Assembly (NCBI RefSeq): GCF_016722925.1 | Contig: NZ_JAEQNC010000003.1 | Coordinates: 248,001 to 312,000 of the forward strand | Source of the DNA: Phytoamicus setariae | Lineage (GTDB): Bacteria; Pseudomonadota; Alphaproteobacteria; Rhizobiales; Rhizobiaceae | Direction: 5' to 3' | DNA: 64,000 bases | Part shown: positions 26,019 to 34,835 of the stretch, in pieces | Position numbering within the stretch: position 1 is the first letter of the stretch | Layout of the letters: every line of letters starts with the position of its first letter | The notes under the pieces: generated by a model | What the model was told of the DNA's origin: nothing | Databases searched by the model: none | The model's input: only the letters and a program-made list of their open reading frames with translations | Program-made: the position numbers and the translations under genes

Positions 26019-27218
26019 ATGCCGTCCTTCAAGACCCTCGACGACCTCAACGACATCACCGGAAAACGTGTTCTGGTCCGCGTCGATCTCAACGTGCCCG
26101 TCAAGGACGGCAAGGTGACGGACACGACCCGCATCGAGCGCGTGGCACCGACGATTACCGAACTGGCCGACAAGGGCGCAAAAGTGATCCTGTTGGCGCA
26201 TTTCGGTCGCCCCAAGGGTGGACCAGAAGCAGAATTCTCGCTGTCGATCGTTGCCCCTTCGGTTGAAGCGGTGCTGGACCGCCGCGTTCATTTCGCCAGC
26301 GACTGCATCGGCGACGCTGCCGCCAAGGCCGTCGCTGGGCTCGAAAACGGCGAGGTGCTGCTGCTCGAGAACACGCGCTTCCACAAGGGCGAGGAAAAGA
26401 ACGATCCGGACTTCGTGCGAGCACTCGCTGCCAACGGCGACATCTATGTCAATGATGCGTTTTCGGCTGCGCACCGCGCCCACGCCTCGACCGAAGGCCT
26501 TGCGCATCTTCTGCCCGCCTATGCCGGGCGCACGATGCAGGCAGAACTAGAAGCACTGGAGAAAGGCCTCGGCCAACCGAAGCGCCCCGTCGTGGCAATC
26601 GTCGGCGGCGCCAAGGTCTCCAGCAAGATCGACCTGCTCAAGAACCTCGTCAAGAAGGTCGATGGGCTGGTGATCGGGGGCGGCATGGCCAATACGTTCC
26701 TGGCCGCCAAGGGCATCAATGTCGGCAAATCGCTCTGCGAACACGATCTGGCGGACACAGCACGCGAGATCATGGCGGAAGCAGCAAAGGCCGGTTGCGA
26801 GATCGTACTGCCGGTTGACGGTGTCGTGGCCCGTGAGTTCAAGGCAGGCGCCGCCAACGAAGTTGTCGCCATCGACAAGATCCCAGCCGATGCCATGGTC
26901 CTCGATGTCGGCCCGGCATCGATCAAGGCCGTCAACGCCTGGATCGGCAAGGCCGAGACGCTTGTCTGGAACGGCCCGCTTGGCGCTTTCGAAATCGAAC
27001 CGTTCGATACCGCCACGGTTTCGGCCGCCAATCATGCCGCAGAGGAAACGAAGGCCGGCAAGCTGGTGTCCGTTGCCGGCGGCGGCGATACCGTTTCCGC
27101 ACTCAATCATGCCGGAGTGGCCGATGACTTCTCATACGTCTCCACAGCTGGCGGTGCATTCCTCGAATGGATGGAAGGCAAGCCTCTTCCGGGCGTTGAC
27201 GTCCTTTCGGCCAAGTAA
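26019..27218 (+). CDS. pgk: Phosphoglycerate kinase
   Basis: A 399-residue PGK: N-terminal [58 protein letters not shown], and the C-terminal ATP segment [20 protein letters not shown] through [13 protein letters not shown]. It transfers phosphate from 1,3-bisphosphoglycerate to ADP. It is about 90 bases after the antiporter gene and ends with its own terminator. Confidence 0.97.
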   Translation: MPSFKTLDDLNDITGKRVLVRVDLNVPVKDGKVTDTTRIERVAPTITELADKGAKVILLAHFGRPKGGPEAEFSLSIVAPSVEAVLDRRVHFASDCIGDAAAKAVAGLENGEVLLLENTRFHKGEEKNDPDFVRALAANGDIYVNDAFSAAHRAHASTEGLAHLLPAYAGRTMQAELEALEKGLGQPKRPVVAIVGGAKVSSKIDLLKNLVKKVDGLVIGGGMANTFLAAKGINVGKSLCEHDLADTAREIMAEAAKAGCEIVLPVDGVVAREFKAGAANEVVAIDKIPADAMVLDVGPASIKAVNAWIGKAETLVWNGPLGAFEIEPFDTATVSAANHAAEETKAGKLVSVAGGGDTVSALNHAGVADDFSYVSTAGGAFLEWMEGKPLPGVDVLSAK

Positions 27219-27236
27219 CGGCAGCAAGGCTTGAGA

Positions 27237-27259
27237 AGGGGCGGGTAAACCCGCCCTTT
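27237..27259 (+). terminator. Terminator after pgk
   Basis: GGGCGGG and CCCGCCC form a stem with a TAAA loop at 27239-27256, followed by TTTA. It ends the pgk transcript. Confidence 0.78.
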
Positions 27260-27287
27260 ATCGGTGCAACAACACGGAAAGAGCGGC

Positions 27288-27740
27288 ATGAACAACGGTT
27301 CGGGCGTATCGTTATGGCTGATCGTCCTGCTGGTCATCGTTGTCTGGCCGCTCTTCGTGTTTCTCCTCTGGTCAGCCATCTTGTGGTTGATGTCAAAATT
27401 CGGCGGTTGGGACCGGCTGGCGAAGCTCTATGCGGCCCCAAGCAGTCCTGTGGACGGCAAGCGCCTCTCCTCGGTATCGGGCATGATCGGACTTGCCCGA
27501 TACAACAGGATACTGACGGTCACACCGACGAGCGAGGGATTCCATCTCGAAGTCCGGCGCGTTTTCCGTTATCGCCATCCACCGCTCTTCATCCCGTGGC
27601 CGGATGTCCACAATGCGCGCAAAGCCTCATTCCTGAACTGGGGCTATGTCGCCTTCGAAATCGGCGCGCCGCCTGTCGCGCGAATGAAGTTGCAGGAAAT
27701 TGCCTTCGATGGTGCGCCGGTGACAATCTCCCCGCGATAA
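27288..27740 (+). CDS. Hypothetical single-span membrane protein
   Basis: A 150-residue protein starting MNNGSGVSLWL with one long N-terminal membrane segment (IVLLVIVVWPLFVFLLWSAI) and a soluble C-terminal domain of about 115 residues with a bPH-like or PH-like strand pattern (GFHLEVRRVFRYRHPPLFIPWPDV). GGAAAGAG precedes ATG 27288. I do not recognise a named family. It sits alone between pgk and the convergent creatininase gene. Confidence 0.68.
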   Translation: MNNGSGVSLWLIVLLVIVVWPLFVFLLWSAILWLMSKFGGWDRLAKLYAAPSSPVDGKRLSSVSGMIGLARYNRILTVTPTSEGFHLEVRRVFRYRHPPLFIPWPDVHNARKASFLNWGYVAFEIGAPPVARMKLQEIAFDGAPVTISPR

Positions 27741-27747
27741 GCCCAGG

Positions 27748-28509
27748 TCACCTGAGAATCGACATGTCGAACTTCGCGACATCGTCGATCAGCTCCACAA
27801 GCCCCGTGACGGCGTGGGCAATCAGCTTCTCGCCTTTCTCGGCCGTCGCCGCCGACGCCTTGCCCGCCGCTCCATCCTCATTCAAGTCGCGCATCTTCCA
27901 GCCGAAAGCGTGCGGACCGTAAGCCCTGAGATGGATGTAGTCTCGGGCGAAATCGCTTTGCCGCGACGGGAAATCCTTGAGCTCGGAAAGCAGCACCTTG
28001 TCGGGATGCAGCGCCAGCATGACCGACGTCTCGATATCACCGCCATGGATATCCATCGCCTTGTCTTCGGCGGAGATTACCCCTGGCGGAACGCCGAAAC
28101 GCGTCCAGCTGGTCGCTACGCACAGCATGTTGAAACGAATGCGCGCCTCGGTTGCCACAATGGTCAGCAAGGGCGAGTTGCCGCCATGGGCATTGAGCAG
28201 AACCAGCTTGCGGATGCCGCTCGACGCGAGGTTTTCAGCGATGTCGATCCAGCCCTCGATGGCCTTATCCCATGACAGCGACCGCGTTCCTTCCCGGTCC
28301 GCATGTTCAACCGAATACCCGATCGGATCCGCATCAAGAAAAACCGCATCGATATCCGCCGGCAGAGCAGCTTTCAATCGCTCGGCAATCCCTTCGACAA
28401 TCAGCGTATCGGTTTCCAGCGGCAGGTGCGGGCCATGATATTCATGCGCGCCCAGCGGCAGGATAGCGATCGTTTTTGTGTTATCGCCCTCTGGCGTCTG
28501 GCCATTCAT
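27748..28509 (-). CDS. Creatininase-family amidohydrolase
   Basis: A 253-residue creatininase-family protein, with metal-binding residues visible in LPLGAHEYHGPHLPLETDT, LLNAHGGN and DIHGGDIETSVML. Family members hydrolyse creatinine, cleave formamides, or mature peptides (MftE). AAGGGGAAG precedes ATG 28509. It is divergent from a MarR gene with a palindrome between them, so it is probably under that regulator's control. No creatine or mycofactocin genes are nearby, so the substrate is open. Confidence 0.78.
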   Translation of the reverse strand: MNGQTPEGDNTKTIAILPLGAHEYHGPHLPLETDTLIVEGIAERLKAALPADIDAVFLDADPIGYSVEHADREGTRSLSWDKAIEGWIDIAENLASSGIRKLVLLNAHGGNSPLLTIVATEARIRFNMLCVATSWTRFGVPPGVISAEDKAMDIHGGDIETSVMLALHPDKVLLSELKDFPSRQSDFARDYIHLRAYGPHAFGWKMRDLNEDGAAGKASAATAEKGEKLIAHAVTGLVELIDDVAKFDMSILR

Positions 28510-28540
28510 TGCTAACAACTTCCCCTTGCCAATCCGATGG

Positions 28541-28554
28541 GTATAACGTCATAC
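28541..28554. promoter_or_regulatory. Palindromic operator between creatininase and marR genes
   Basis: GTATAACGTCATAC is a 14-base near-perfect palindrome (12 of 14 matching its own reverse complement), central in the divergent gap. MarR-type proteins bind such sites near their own genes. Confidence 0.5.
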
Positions 28555-28589
28555 AGTCAAAGCAACTTGGAGCAAGGCCCGGAGCGCAA

Positions 28590-29096
28590 ATGGTCAAGAA
28601 GGACAAGCCGAGCAAGAAGGTCAAGACCGAGAAACCCAAGGAACGCTTCGCGCACGGTGTTTTGCAGTCGGAAATGACCCGGGCGGCACGCTCGATGCGG
28701 ACTTTCCTGACCCACTCGCTGTCTGCCAGCGGCATCTATGCCGGCCAGGATGGCGTGATCTTGGCGCTTGCGCAAGCGGAGTCATTGACAGCCGGGGCAA
28801 TCGCCGGACAACTGGGTGTCAAGCCACCGACGATGACGCGAACACTTGCGCGCATGGAGGCCCAGGGATTCGTGGCCCGCTTGCCGGGCGACATCGACGG
28901 TCGCCAGATGCGAGCGACGCTGACAGAGGCCGGACGGCAGCACGTCGGCGCCATCGCATACGCCGTCAAGGCAACAGAGGCTTTTGCGCTTGCCGGGCTG
29001 ACCGAAAAGGAAATCCGGCAATTCGGCAAGGTACTGAGAAAGATCAATCAGAATTTCCAGGCAGACGGCGAAGAAGCGGAGGTAATTGGTGAATAA
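28590..29096 (+). CDS. MarR-family regulator
   Basis: A 168-residue MarR/winged-helix regulator starting MVKKDKPSKKVK, with the recognition helix region LGVKPPTMTRTLARMEAQGF and a beta-wing RLPGDIDGRQMRATLT. Start chosen at ATG 28590 after GGAG at 28581-28584; an earlier in-frame start would add an unlikely leader. It has an N-terminal lysine-rich extension of about 25 residues. It most likely controls the divergent creatininase gene. Confidence 0.83.
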   Translation: MVKKDKPSKKVKTEKPKERFAHGVLQSEMTRAARSMRTFLTHSLSASGIYAGQDGVILALAQAESLTAGAIAGQLGVKPPTMTRTLARMEAQGFVARLPGDIDGRQMRATLTEAGRQHVGAIAYAVKATEAFALAGLTEKEIRQFGKVLRKINQNFQADGEEAEVIGE

Positions 29097-29146
29097 AGAA
29101 CGCCCCGGGTGCGCCTACATGTTGCAGAGCGGCTATTATATGATAC

Positions 29147-29160
29147 CTCAATCGATTTAG
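29147..29160. promoter_or_regulatory. LacI-type operator upstream of lacI-family gene
   Basis: CTCAATCGATTTAG is a palindrome with a central CG (12 of 14 positions symmetric), the form bound by LacI/GalR proteins. It lies 62 bases before the LacI-family gene and just after an AT-rich GGCTATTATATGATA, a likely -10 area. Autoregulation is inferred. Confidence 0.5.
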
Positions 29161-29221
29161 AAATTGCGAACGGTCCCGCGACCAGCGGCGCGGGAGATCG
29201 GTATTCGCGGCGGGAGGCTGC

Positions 29222-30244
29222 ATGGCCCAGAAGATTAAACTATCGACGATCGCCGAAACGCTCGGCGTATCGACGGCCACCGTTTCGTTGGCGCTGCGGG
29301 ACAGCCCGCTGGTCGCCATCACCACTCGCGACAAGATCAAGGAGCAGGCCCGCGCGCTCGGATACATCTACAACAGACGCGCCGCGAGCCTTCGGACATC
29401 CCGCTCGGGCATTATCGGCGTCATCGTCCATGACATCATGAATCCGTTCTACGCGGAAATCCTCAAAGCGATCGAAAGTGAACTCGACCGCAGCCAGCAT
29501 ACGTTCATTCTTGCCAACCATTACGATTCCGTCGAAAAGCAGCGCAACTTCATCGAAACCATGCTGCAGCTTGGCGGCGACGGCATCATCATGTCACCGG
29601 CGATTGGCACGCCCAGCGAAGATCTGGAGCTTGCAGAGGAAAATGGTATGCCGGCCATTCTGGTGGCGCGTACCATCGACAACGTCAACCTTCCCGCATT
29701 CCGCGGCGACGACACCTACGGCATCTCGCTGGCCACAAACCATCTGATATCCCTGGGCCACAAGGTGATTGCCATGGTCGGCGGAACCGACCAGACCTCT
29801 ACGGGTCGCGACCGCTATCAGGGCTATGTGAACGCATTGAGAAAGGCCGACATCGAAGTCCTGCCCGAACTCAGGATCTCCGGCCCCCGGACACGCCAGG
29901 GCGGGTTTGAGGCAGCGGTCAACTTCCTGTCCTTGCCGCTGCGTCCAACCGCTGCGGTTTGCTGGAACGACCTGGTTGCTATCGGCCTGATGAACGGCAT
30001 CGCGCGGGCGGGCCTGCTGCCCGGCGTCGATATTTCCGTGACGGGATATGACGATCTCGAGGAAGCCTCGATCGCCACGCCCGCGCTGACCACGGTCTGG
30101 AATGGCCAGTCGGAAGTCGGTCGCCTCGCCGCCCGCGCGCTCCTCGACCGCCTTGCCGGCAGCCATGAGCCGGACGGCCTGCACCTGATCAAGCCGGAGA
30201 TGCGCATCCGCCAATCCTCCGGCCCCATGAAACCCAGGAAATAA
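29222..30244 (+). CDS. LacI/GalR-family regulator
   Basis: A 340-residue LacI protein. The N-terminal HTH is LSTIAETLGVSTATVSLALR with the hinge ALGYIYNRRAASLR, followed by a periplasmic-binding-like sensor domain (GIIGVIVHDIMNPFYAEIL ... VTGYDDLEEA). GGGAGG precedes the start. Twelve bases separate it from the hydroxyacid dehydrogenase gene, so both are one operon, and the sensed ligand is probably related to that enzyme's substrate. Confidence 0.9.
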   Translation: MAQKIKLSTIAETLGVSTATVSLALRDSPLVAITTRDKIKEQARALGYIYNRRAASLRTSRSGIIGVIVHDIMNPFYAEILKAIESELDRSQHTFILANHYDSVEKQRNFIETMLQLGGDGIIMSPAIGTPSEDLELAEENGMPAILVARTIDNVNLPAFRGDDTYGISLATNHLISLGHKVIAMVGGTDQTSTGRDRYQGYVNALRKADIEVLPELRISGPRTRQGGFEAAVNFLSLPLRPTAAVCWNDLVAIGLMNGIARAGLLPGVDISVTGYDDLEEASIATPALTTVWNGQSEVGRLAARALLDRLAGSHEPDGLHLIKPEMRIRQSSGPMKPRK

Positions 30245-30256
30245 CGGTATTTTCCA

Positions 30257-31204
30257 ATGACGACAGTTCTTCTGGTTGGCAAAGCCCATCCACGTTTTCG
30301 CGAGCGCCTCGCGCCCCATTTCGATCTCATCGAACTGCCAACCGCCGATCCTGCCGACATCACCCCCGAAATGGCTGGGAGGACCCAAGGCGTCACGACT
30401 TTCAACCAGATGACGCCGGCGCTGATCGATGCGCTGCCGAATCTGAAGATCGTCGCCAATTTCGGCGTCGGCTATGACGGCGTCGACGCAACCTATGCAG
30501 CGTCCAAAAATGTTCTGGTCACCAATACGCCGGAGGTGCTCGACGAGGAAGTCGCCGACACGACGATCGGCCTGTTGCTCAACACCGTCCGTCTGCTGCC
30601 CCAGGCGGAAAACTACCTCCGCGCCGGAAAATGGGTCAAGGAAGGCGCTTTCCGGCTGTCTCCGCTATCGCTGCGTGGCCGCCATATCGGTATGTACGGC
30701 ATGGGCCGTATCGGCCAGCAGATCGCACGGCGACTGGAAGCCTTCAACGTCAAGATCAGTTACCATACTCGCTCGCCCAGGAAGGACGTGCAGTACGACT
30801 ACCACGCCTCGCTCAAGGCGCTTGCCGAAGCGGTCGACACGCTTGTCTGCATCGTGCCGAAAACGCCCGACACCCGCCAGACGATCAACACCGAAATCCT
30901 CGGGGCACTCGGCAAGAACGGCGTGCTGATCAATGTCGGCCGTGGCTGGACGGTGAGCGAGGACGATCTTGCCAAGGCGCTGGAAAACGGCGTGATCGCA
31001 GGTGCGGGCCTCGATGTGTTCGAGGATGAACCGAACGTTCCGGAAGCCTTGATGAAGTTCGACAATGTGTCTCTGCTGCCGCACGTGGCGTCAGCATCGG
31101 TCGTCACCCGAAACGCCATGGCCGACTTGGTTTGTGACAACCTGATCGCATATTTCGAAGCAGGCAAGCCGATCACACCCGTGCCGGAAACGCCGGTGAA
31201 ATAG
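30257..31204 (+). CDS. D-2-hydroxyacid dehydrogenase
   Basis: A 315-residue D-isomer-specific 2-hydroxyacid dehydrogenase, likely a glyoxylate/hydroxypyruvate reductase type. The NAD fold GMYGMGRIGQQIARRL and the catalytic Arg (NVGRGWTVSEDDL), Glu (GLDVFEDEPNVP) and His (LLPHVASAS) are present. Co-transcribed with the LacI-type gene upstream. Substrate not determined by sequence alone. Confidence 0.88.
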   Translation: MTTVLLVGKAHPRFRERLAPHFDLIELPTADPADITPEMAGRTQGVTTFNQMTPALIDALPNLKIVANFGVGYDGVDATYAASKNVLVTNTPEVLDEEVADTTIGLLLNTVRLLPQAENYLRAGKWVKEGAFRLSPLSLRGRHIGMYGMGRIGQQIARRLEAFNVKISYHTRSPRKDVQYDYHASLKALAEAVDTLVCIVPKTPDTRQTINTEILGALGKNGVLINVGRGWTVSEDDLAKALENGVIAGAGLDVFEDEPNVPEALMKFDNVSLLPHVASASVVTRNAMADLVCDNLIAYFEAGKPITPVPETPVK

Positions 31205-31333
31205 GCGCACCTAAATTACCGACGAAGAATTAACCATATTCGCATATGCGTTAACCTTCCGGCAAGTTTTGCGCCGCATGATTCCATCACGGTGGCAGGT
31301 CATCCGATCTGCCGATGTGGTATGGAGCCTGCA

Positions 31334-31738
31334 ATGAAATTTCGAGCGCTTGGCCTTGCGGCAATCGCCGCAGGCTTCGGATATCTGATCTTGATGCCGG
31401 ACGACAAAGCGGCAACCGACCCCGTGGTCTCCTCCTCCGTCAACAGGTCCAGCGAAATCGAGTATACCGTGTCCAACATGGAGAGCGGAACCGCCTGCCT
31501 GATCGATCAGGGCAGGAGCGTTTCGGCGCGCTCGCATGAAATCAAGCCGGGCAAGGACTGCGAAGCTGTGTGGCCAGGTTTGGCAGCGGCACGCAACTGG
31601 ACGCAGAACGACGACGGCACGGTCGTCCTGACCAACGCCAACGGCGAGGCGATCCTGACACTCGGACTTGGGGACGGCGTGGATTTCGAACCACTGGAAC
31701 CCGCCAACGCCGTACTCGCCATCAACGTCGTTGGCTGA
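31334..31738 (+). CDS. Possible protease inhibitor, Inh/AprI-like
   Basis: A 134-residue protein starting MKFRALGLAAIAAGFGYLIL, a signal peptide or anchor, then a domain of about 110 residues resembling the Inh metalloprotease inhibitors and the Omp19 lipoprotein domain: cysteines in GTACLIDQ and GKDCEAVW, then ARNWTQNDDGTVVLTNANGE. I start it at ATG 31334 after GGAG. Mature location would be periplasmic. No serralysin-type protease gene is present. Assignment is by pattern only. Confidence 0.5.
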   Translation: MKFRALGLAAIAAGFGYLILMPDDKAATDPVVSSSVNRSSEIEYTVSNMESGTACLIDQGRSVSARSHEIKPGKDCEAVWPGLAAARNWTQNDDGTVVLTNANGEAILTLGLGDGVDFEPLEPANAVLAINVVG

Positions 31739-31753
31739 TCCGTATTCCTGATA

Positions 31754-33373
31754 TCAGTGACCGCCGCCTGCTGCCGCGCCGACCGGCTTGGGCTTCGACA
31801 GAAGCATGGCCATGAATACCAGGCCCGCAAACAGGATTGTCAGCAGCGTGAAAACGTCGATGAACGACTGCAAATAGGCCTGCTGCTGGACCATTCCCAT
31901 CATTTTCTTGATGGCAATCTGGGCACCGTCCATGCCGCTGGCATTGTATTTCGCGGTCAGGTTGGCAATCATGTCCATCGCCTCCGGATTGGCGAAGTTC
32001 ACATGCTCGGCCAGACGTGAGGCATGCACGGCCGTTTGCTGGGTCAGCAATGTATTGATCAGGGCCAGCCCAACCGCGCCACCGAGATTACGCGTAAGAT
32101 TGAACACACCCGAGGCTCCGCGGATGCGATCGACGGGCAGTGTGCCCAATGCAACGTTGTTGATCGGCACCATCGCCAGCATCATCGAGCCGCCACGCAG
32201 GATCTGCGGAACAAGCAGTTCCCAGAAATCCCAGTCGGCAGTCATATGGCTCATCTGCCAAGTGCCCAGGGCAAAGCCCCCGAAGCCGATCATCATCATA
32301 AACCTAGGATCGAGCTTGTTCGACAGCATGCCGGCGACCGGCGCCATGAAAAACATCGTCAGGCCCGAGACGAACATGGTTTCGCCGATCATCAGCGAAT
32401 CATAGCCCCGTATGCGGCCGAGAAACAGCGGATAGAGATAGGTCAGCCCGTAAAGGCCGATACCCATGACGAACGAGAACAATGACCCGAAGGCGAAGTT
32501 CCGGTTGGTGAAGGCACGGAGATCGACGATAGGAAAGTCCAGCGTCAAGGCACGATAGAAAAAGACGACACCGCCAATCGTCGCCGCAACCGCGCAATAG
32601 ACGATGATTTCATCATCGAACCAGCCCTTGATGTTGCCTTCTTCCAGGAAATACTCGAGCGCGCCGAGGAAAACCGCCAGTGCAAGCAGGCCCCACCAGT
32701 CGAATTTCTTCATCAGGCTGTATTCCGGCTTGTCGAAATCGATCAGCGTCCAGGTGGTGATCGCGACGATGATACCCGGAATGACGTTGATGAGAAAAAG
32801 CCAGTGCCACGAAAACAGGTTGGTCAGATAACCGCCAGCCGTAGGGCCGATGGTCGGTGCCAGCGTTGCGACGAGACCAATGATCGGCGAGACGATGTTG
32901 CGCTTCGAAGGCGGAAAGATCGTGAAGGCCGCGGCAAACACCGAGGGGATCATGCCGCCGCCGATAAAGCCCTGGATGGCGCGGTAAATGATCATCTGGT
33001 CGATGTTGGTCGCGGTGGCAGCGAGGATGCTCGCCGCCGTAAATCCAGCCGCCGATACCGAAAACAGCACGCGGGTGGAGACAATTCGCGCCAGCGTTCC
33101 CGAAAGCGGGATCATGATGACTTCTGCGATCAGGTAGGAGGTCTGGACCCAGGCGATTTCATCATTGCTGGCGCTCAGCCCCGCCTGGATTTCGGCCAGT
33201 GAGGCAGAGACAATCTGGATGTCGAGAATCGACATGAACATGCCGAACACCATCGCGAAGAAAGCGATGACGCGCCGCGTGGTCAGTTCAGGTGCGGCAT
33301 GCGCCGCCTGTGAGACGGCCGACCTTGCCGGGGGGACCTTTACCGAGGTCACGGATGCTGTTGTGGCCGCCAT
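31754..33373 (-). CDS. DHA2-family MFS multidrug transporter (EmrB type)
   Basis: A 539-residue 14-helix MFS protein. Motif C-type and DHA2 features include FMSILDIQIVSASLAEIQ in helix 1, WVQTSYLIAEVIMIPLSG and RAIQGFIGGGMIPSVF. I start at ATG 33373 after AGGGAG, which removes an implausible leader. It exports drugs or organic compounds by proton antiport. It follows the membrane fusion protein gene by about 100 bases, forming an EmrAB-like pair, and ends nearly touching the convergent Inh-like gene. Confidence 0.88.
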   Translation of the reverse strand: MAATTASVTSVKVPPARSAVSQAAHAAPELTTRRVIAFFAMVFGMFMSILDIQIVSASLAEIQAGLSASNDEIAWVQTSYLIAEVIMIPLSGTLARIVSTRVLFSVSAAGFTAASILAATATNIDQMIIYRAIQGFIGGGMIPSVFAAAFTIFPPSKRNIVSPIIGLVATLAPTIGPTAGGYLTNLFSWHWLFLINVIPGIIVAITTWTLIDFDKPEYSLMKKFDWWGLLALAVFLGALEYFLEEGNIKGWFDDEIIVYCAVAATIGGVVFFYRALTLDFPIVDLRAFTNRNFAFGSLFSFVMGIGLYGLTYLYPLFLGRIRGYDSLMIGETMFVSGLTMFFMAPVAGMLSNKLDPRFMMMIGFGGFALGTWQMSHMTADWDFWELLVPQILRGGSMMLAMVPINNVALGTLPVDRIRGASGVFNLTRNLGGAVGLALINTLLTQQTAVHASRLAEHVNFANPEAMDMIANLTAKYNASGMDGAQIAIKKMMGMVQQQAYLQSFIDVFTLLTILFAGLVFMAMLLSKPKPVGAAAGGGH

Positions 33374-33476
33374 GGCGGAGCTCCCTGCCGTCGCATTCGG
33401 GCGGCCAAAACAAATTCTGGTTTCGAATGGCGTCGCTTCCGCCGCGGCGGCGAACGGAGATGACGCAAAATCTGCC

Positions 33477-34697
33477 TTACTGGGCGGCCGCGACCTTAGC
33501 GCCTGCCGAATGGCCGGTGCGGCTGTCGATATCGACGATAACAGACAGCCCGGCGCGCAGATGACCGTCCTCAAACGCGCTCTTGGGGAGCGCGATCCGG
33601 ACCGGCAGGCGCTGGATCACCTTGGTGAAGTTGCCTGTCGCATTCTCCGGCGGCAGCAGCGAGAAGACCGAACCCGACGCCGGTGCTATCGATTCGACCC
33701 TGCCCTTGATGACGTGGTCTTCGATGGCATCGACATGGATCGAGACTTCAGCGCCCGGCTTGATCCAGGCAACCTGCGTTTCCTTGAAGTTCGCCTCGAT
33801 GTAGAGCTGATCGACAGGAACAAGTGCCGCAAGCCGCTGGCCAGGAGAGACGAGGTCGCCGGTCTGAACCGCAAGATTGCCAATCACGCCGTCGAACGGA
33901 GCCTTGAGCACGGTAAAGGAAAGGTCACGCTCTGCCTTAGCCTTGGTCAGTTCGAGCGAGCGGATCTCGCTCTCGGCTTCGGCGCGCTGCGCGGAGACGA
34001 CGGCGATATTGGCGTTTGCCGATGCGATCGCGGAGTCCGCACCGATCAAGTTTGCCTTTGCCTGGTCGAGTGCGACCTCGGCGTTGTCGCGGTCGGCAAT
34101 GGTGCCTGCGGATTTGGCTGCCAATTCGGTAGTCCGCGCGGCGGTGATCTGGGCGCCACGAAGCGTGGCTTCAAGCGCAGTCTTCTGTGCGCGGGACTGG
34201 GCAAGCGCTGCTTTCGACGCCTCGATTTGCGCGTCGAAACGGACCAGCGCCAGCTTCTGGGTGGCAATCGATGCCTCGGCCTGCTCGGCTGCAATGCTGT
34301 AGTCGCCATTGTCGAGCGTTACCAGCACATCGCCAGCCTTGACATGCTGGTTGGCAACGACGTTGACCTTAGAAACATAGCCCGTCACCTTCGGCGCGAT
34401 GTTGGCGATGTCGCCTTCGACATAGGCGTCGTCCGTGGAAACCATGAAGCGGCCATCTGTCCACCAGGCTTGACCGTACCACGCACCGCCGGCGAGTGCC
34501 GCCAGAACGATTGTCGGCAGGACAATCCGACGGGCAAACCCCTTCTTCCTGGGTTTGTTGGCAGCAGGGGCTTCCGCGACTTGGGGGCGCGCCGCCGGAG
34601 CTTCCATGGTGATCGGCGCTTCGCTTTCGGCGGAAGCTTCCGTGTTCTCATCGTCGACTGCGCGCATCTTGACGCTGCTGCTTGTTGACCTTGCCAT
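33477..34697 (-). CDS. HlyD/EmrA-type membrane fusion protein
   Basis: A 406-residue periplasmic adaptor. A Ser/Thr/Glu-rich N-terminal cytoplasmic tail is followed by one membrane anchor (RIVLPTIVLAALAGGAWYG), the lipoyl half-motifs STDDAYVEGDIANIAPKVTG and APFDGVIGNLAVQTGD, a coiled-coil hairpin about 110 residues long, and a beta-barrel domain. GGAGAG lies ahead of ATG 34697. It links the inner-membrane EmrB-like pump to an outer-membrane channel. Divergent from a TetR gene with two operators between them. Confidence 0.9.
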   Translation of the reverse strand: MARSTSSSVKMRAVDDENTEASAESEAPITMEAPAARPQVAEAPAANKPRKKGFARRIVLPTIVLAALAGGAWYGQAWWTDGRFMVSTDDAYVEGDIANIAPKVTGYVSKVNVVANQHVKAGDVLVTLDNGDYSIAAEQAEASIATQKLALVRFDAQIEASKAALAQSRAQKTALEATLRGAQITAARTTELAAKSAGTIADRDNAEVALDQAKANLIGADSAIASANANIAVVSAQRAEAESEIRSLELTKAKAERDLSFTVLKAPFDGVIGNLAVQTGDLVSPGQRLAALVPVDQLYIEANFKETQVAWIKPGAEVSIHVDAIEDHVIKGRVESIAPASGSVFSLLPPENATGNFTKVIQRLPVRIALPKSAFEDGHLRAGLSVIVDIDSRTGHSAGAKVAAAQ

Positions 34698-34732
34698 CTC
34701 AGAGGCTCTCCGCATTACGGCACAAAAACCAA

Positions 34733-34813
34733 TCGAACCGAACGGTTCAGTTCGAGTTGACATATGCCCTTTTCTGGCCCATATCAAGAGGCATTCGAAC
34801 CAATCGGTTCGAA
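34733..34813. promoter_or_regulatory. Tandem TetR operators and promoter, efflux operon
   Basis: TTCGAACCAATCGGTTCGAA (34794-34813) is a perfect 8-base inverted repeat with a four-base spacer. A second site, GAACCGAACGGTTC (34735-34748), shares the GAACC-N4-GGTTC core. Between them lies TTGACA (34757-34762), 17 bases, CATATC (34780-34785), a promoter for the tetR gene whose start would fall at the first operator. The other operator would cover the leftward emrAB-type promoter. Confidence 0.75.
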
Positions 34814-34835
34814 TCATAGAGTTTAGGAAAATGAT

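Noticed and set aside
33374-33574. Extra N-terminal 67 residues of the EmrB-like transporter
   Set aside because: They contain no hydrophobic or conserved sequence, and AGGGAG supports the start at 33373.
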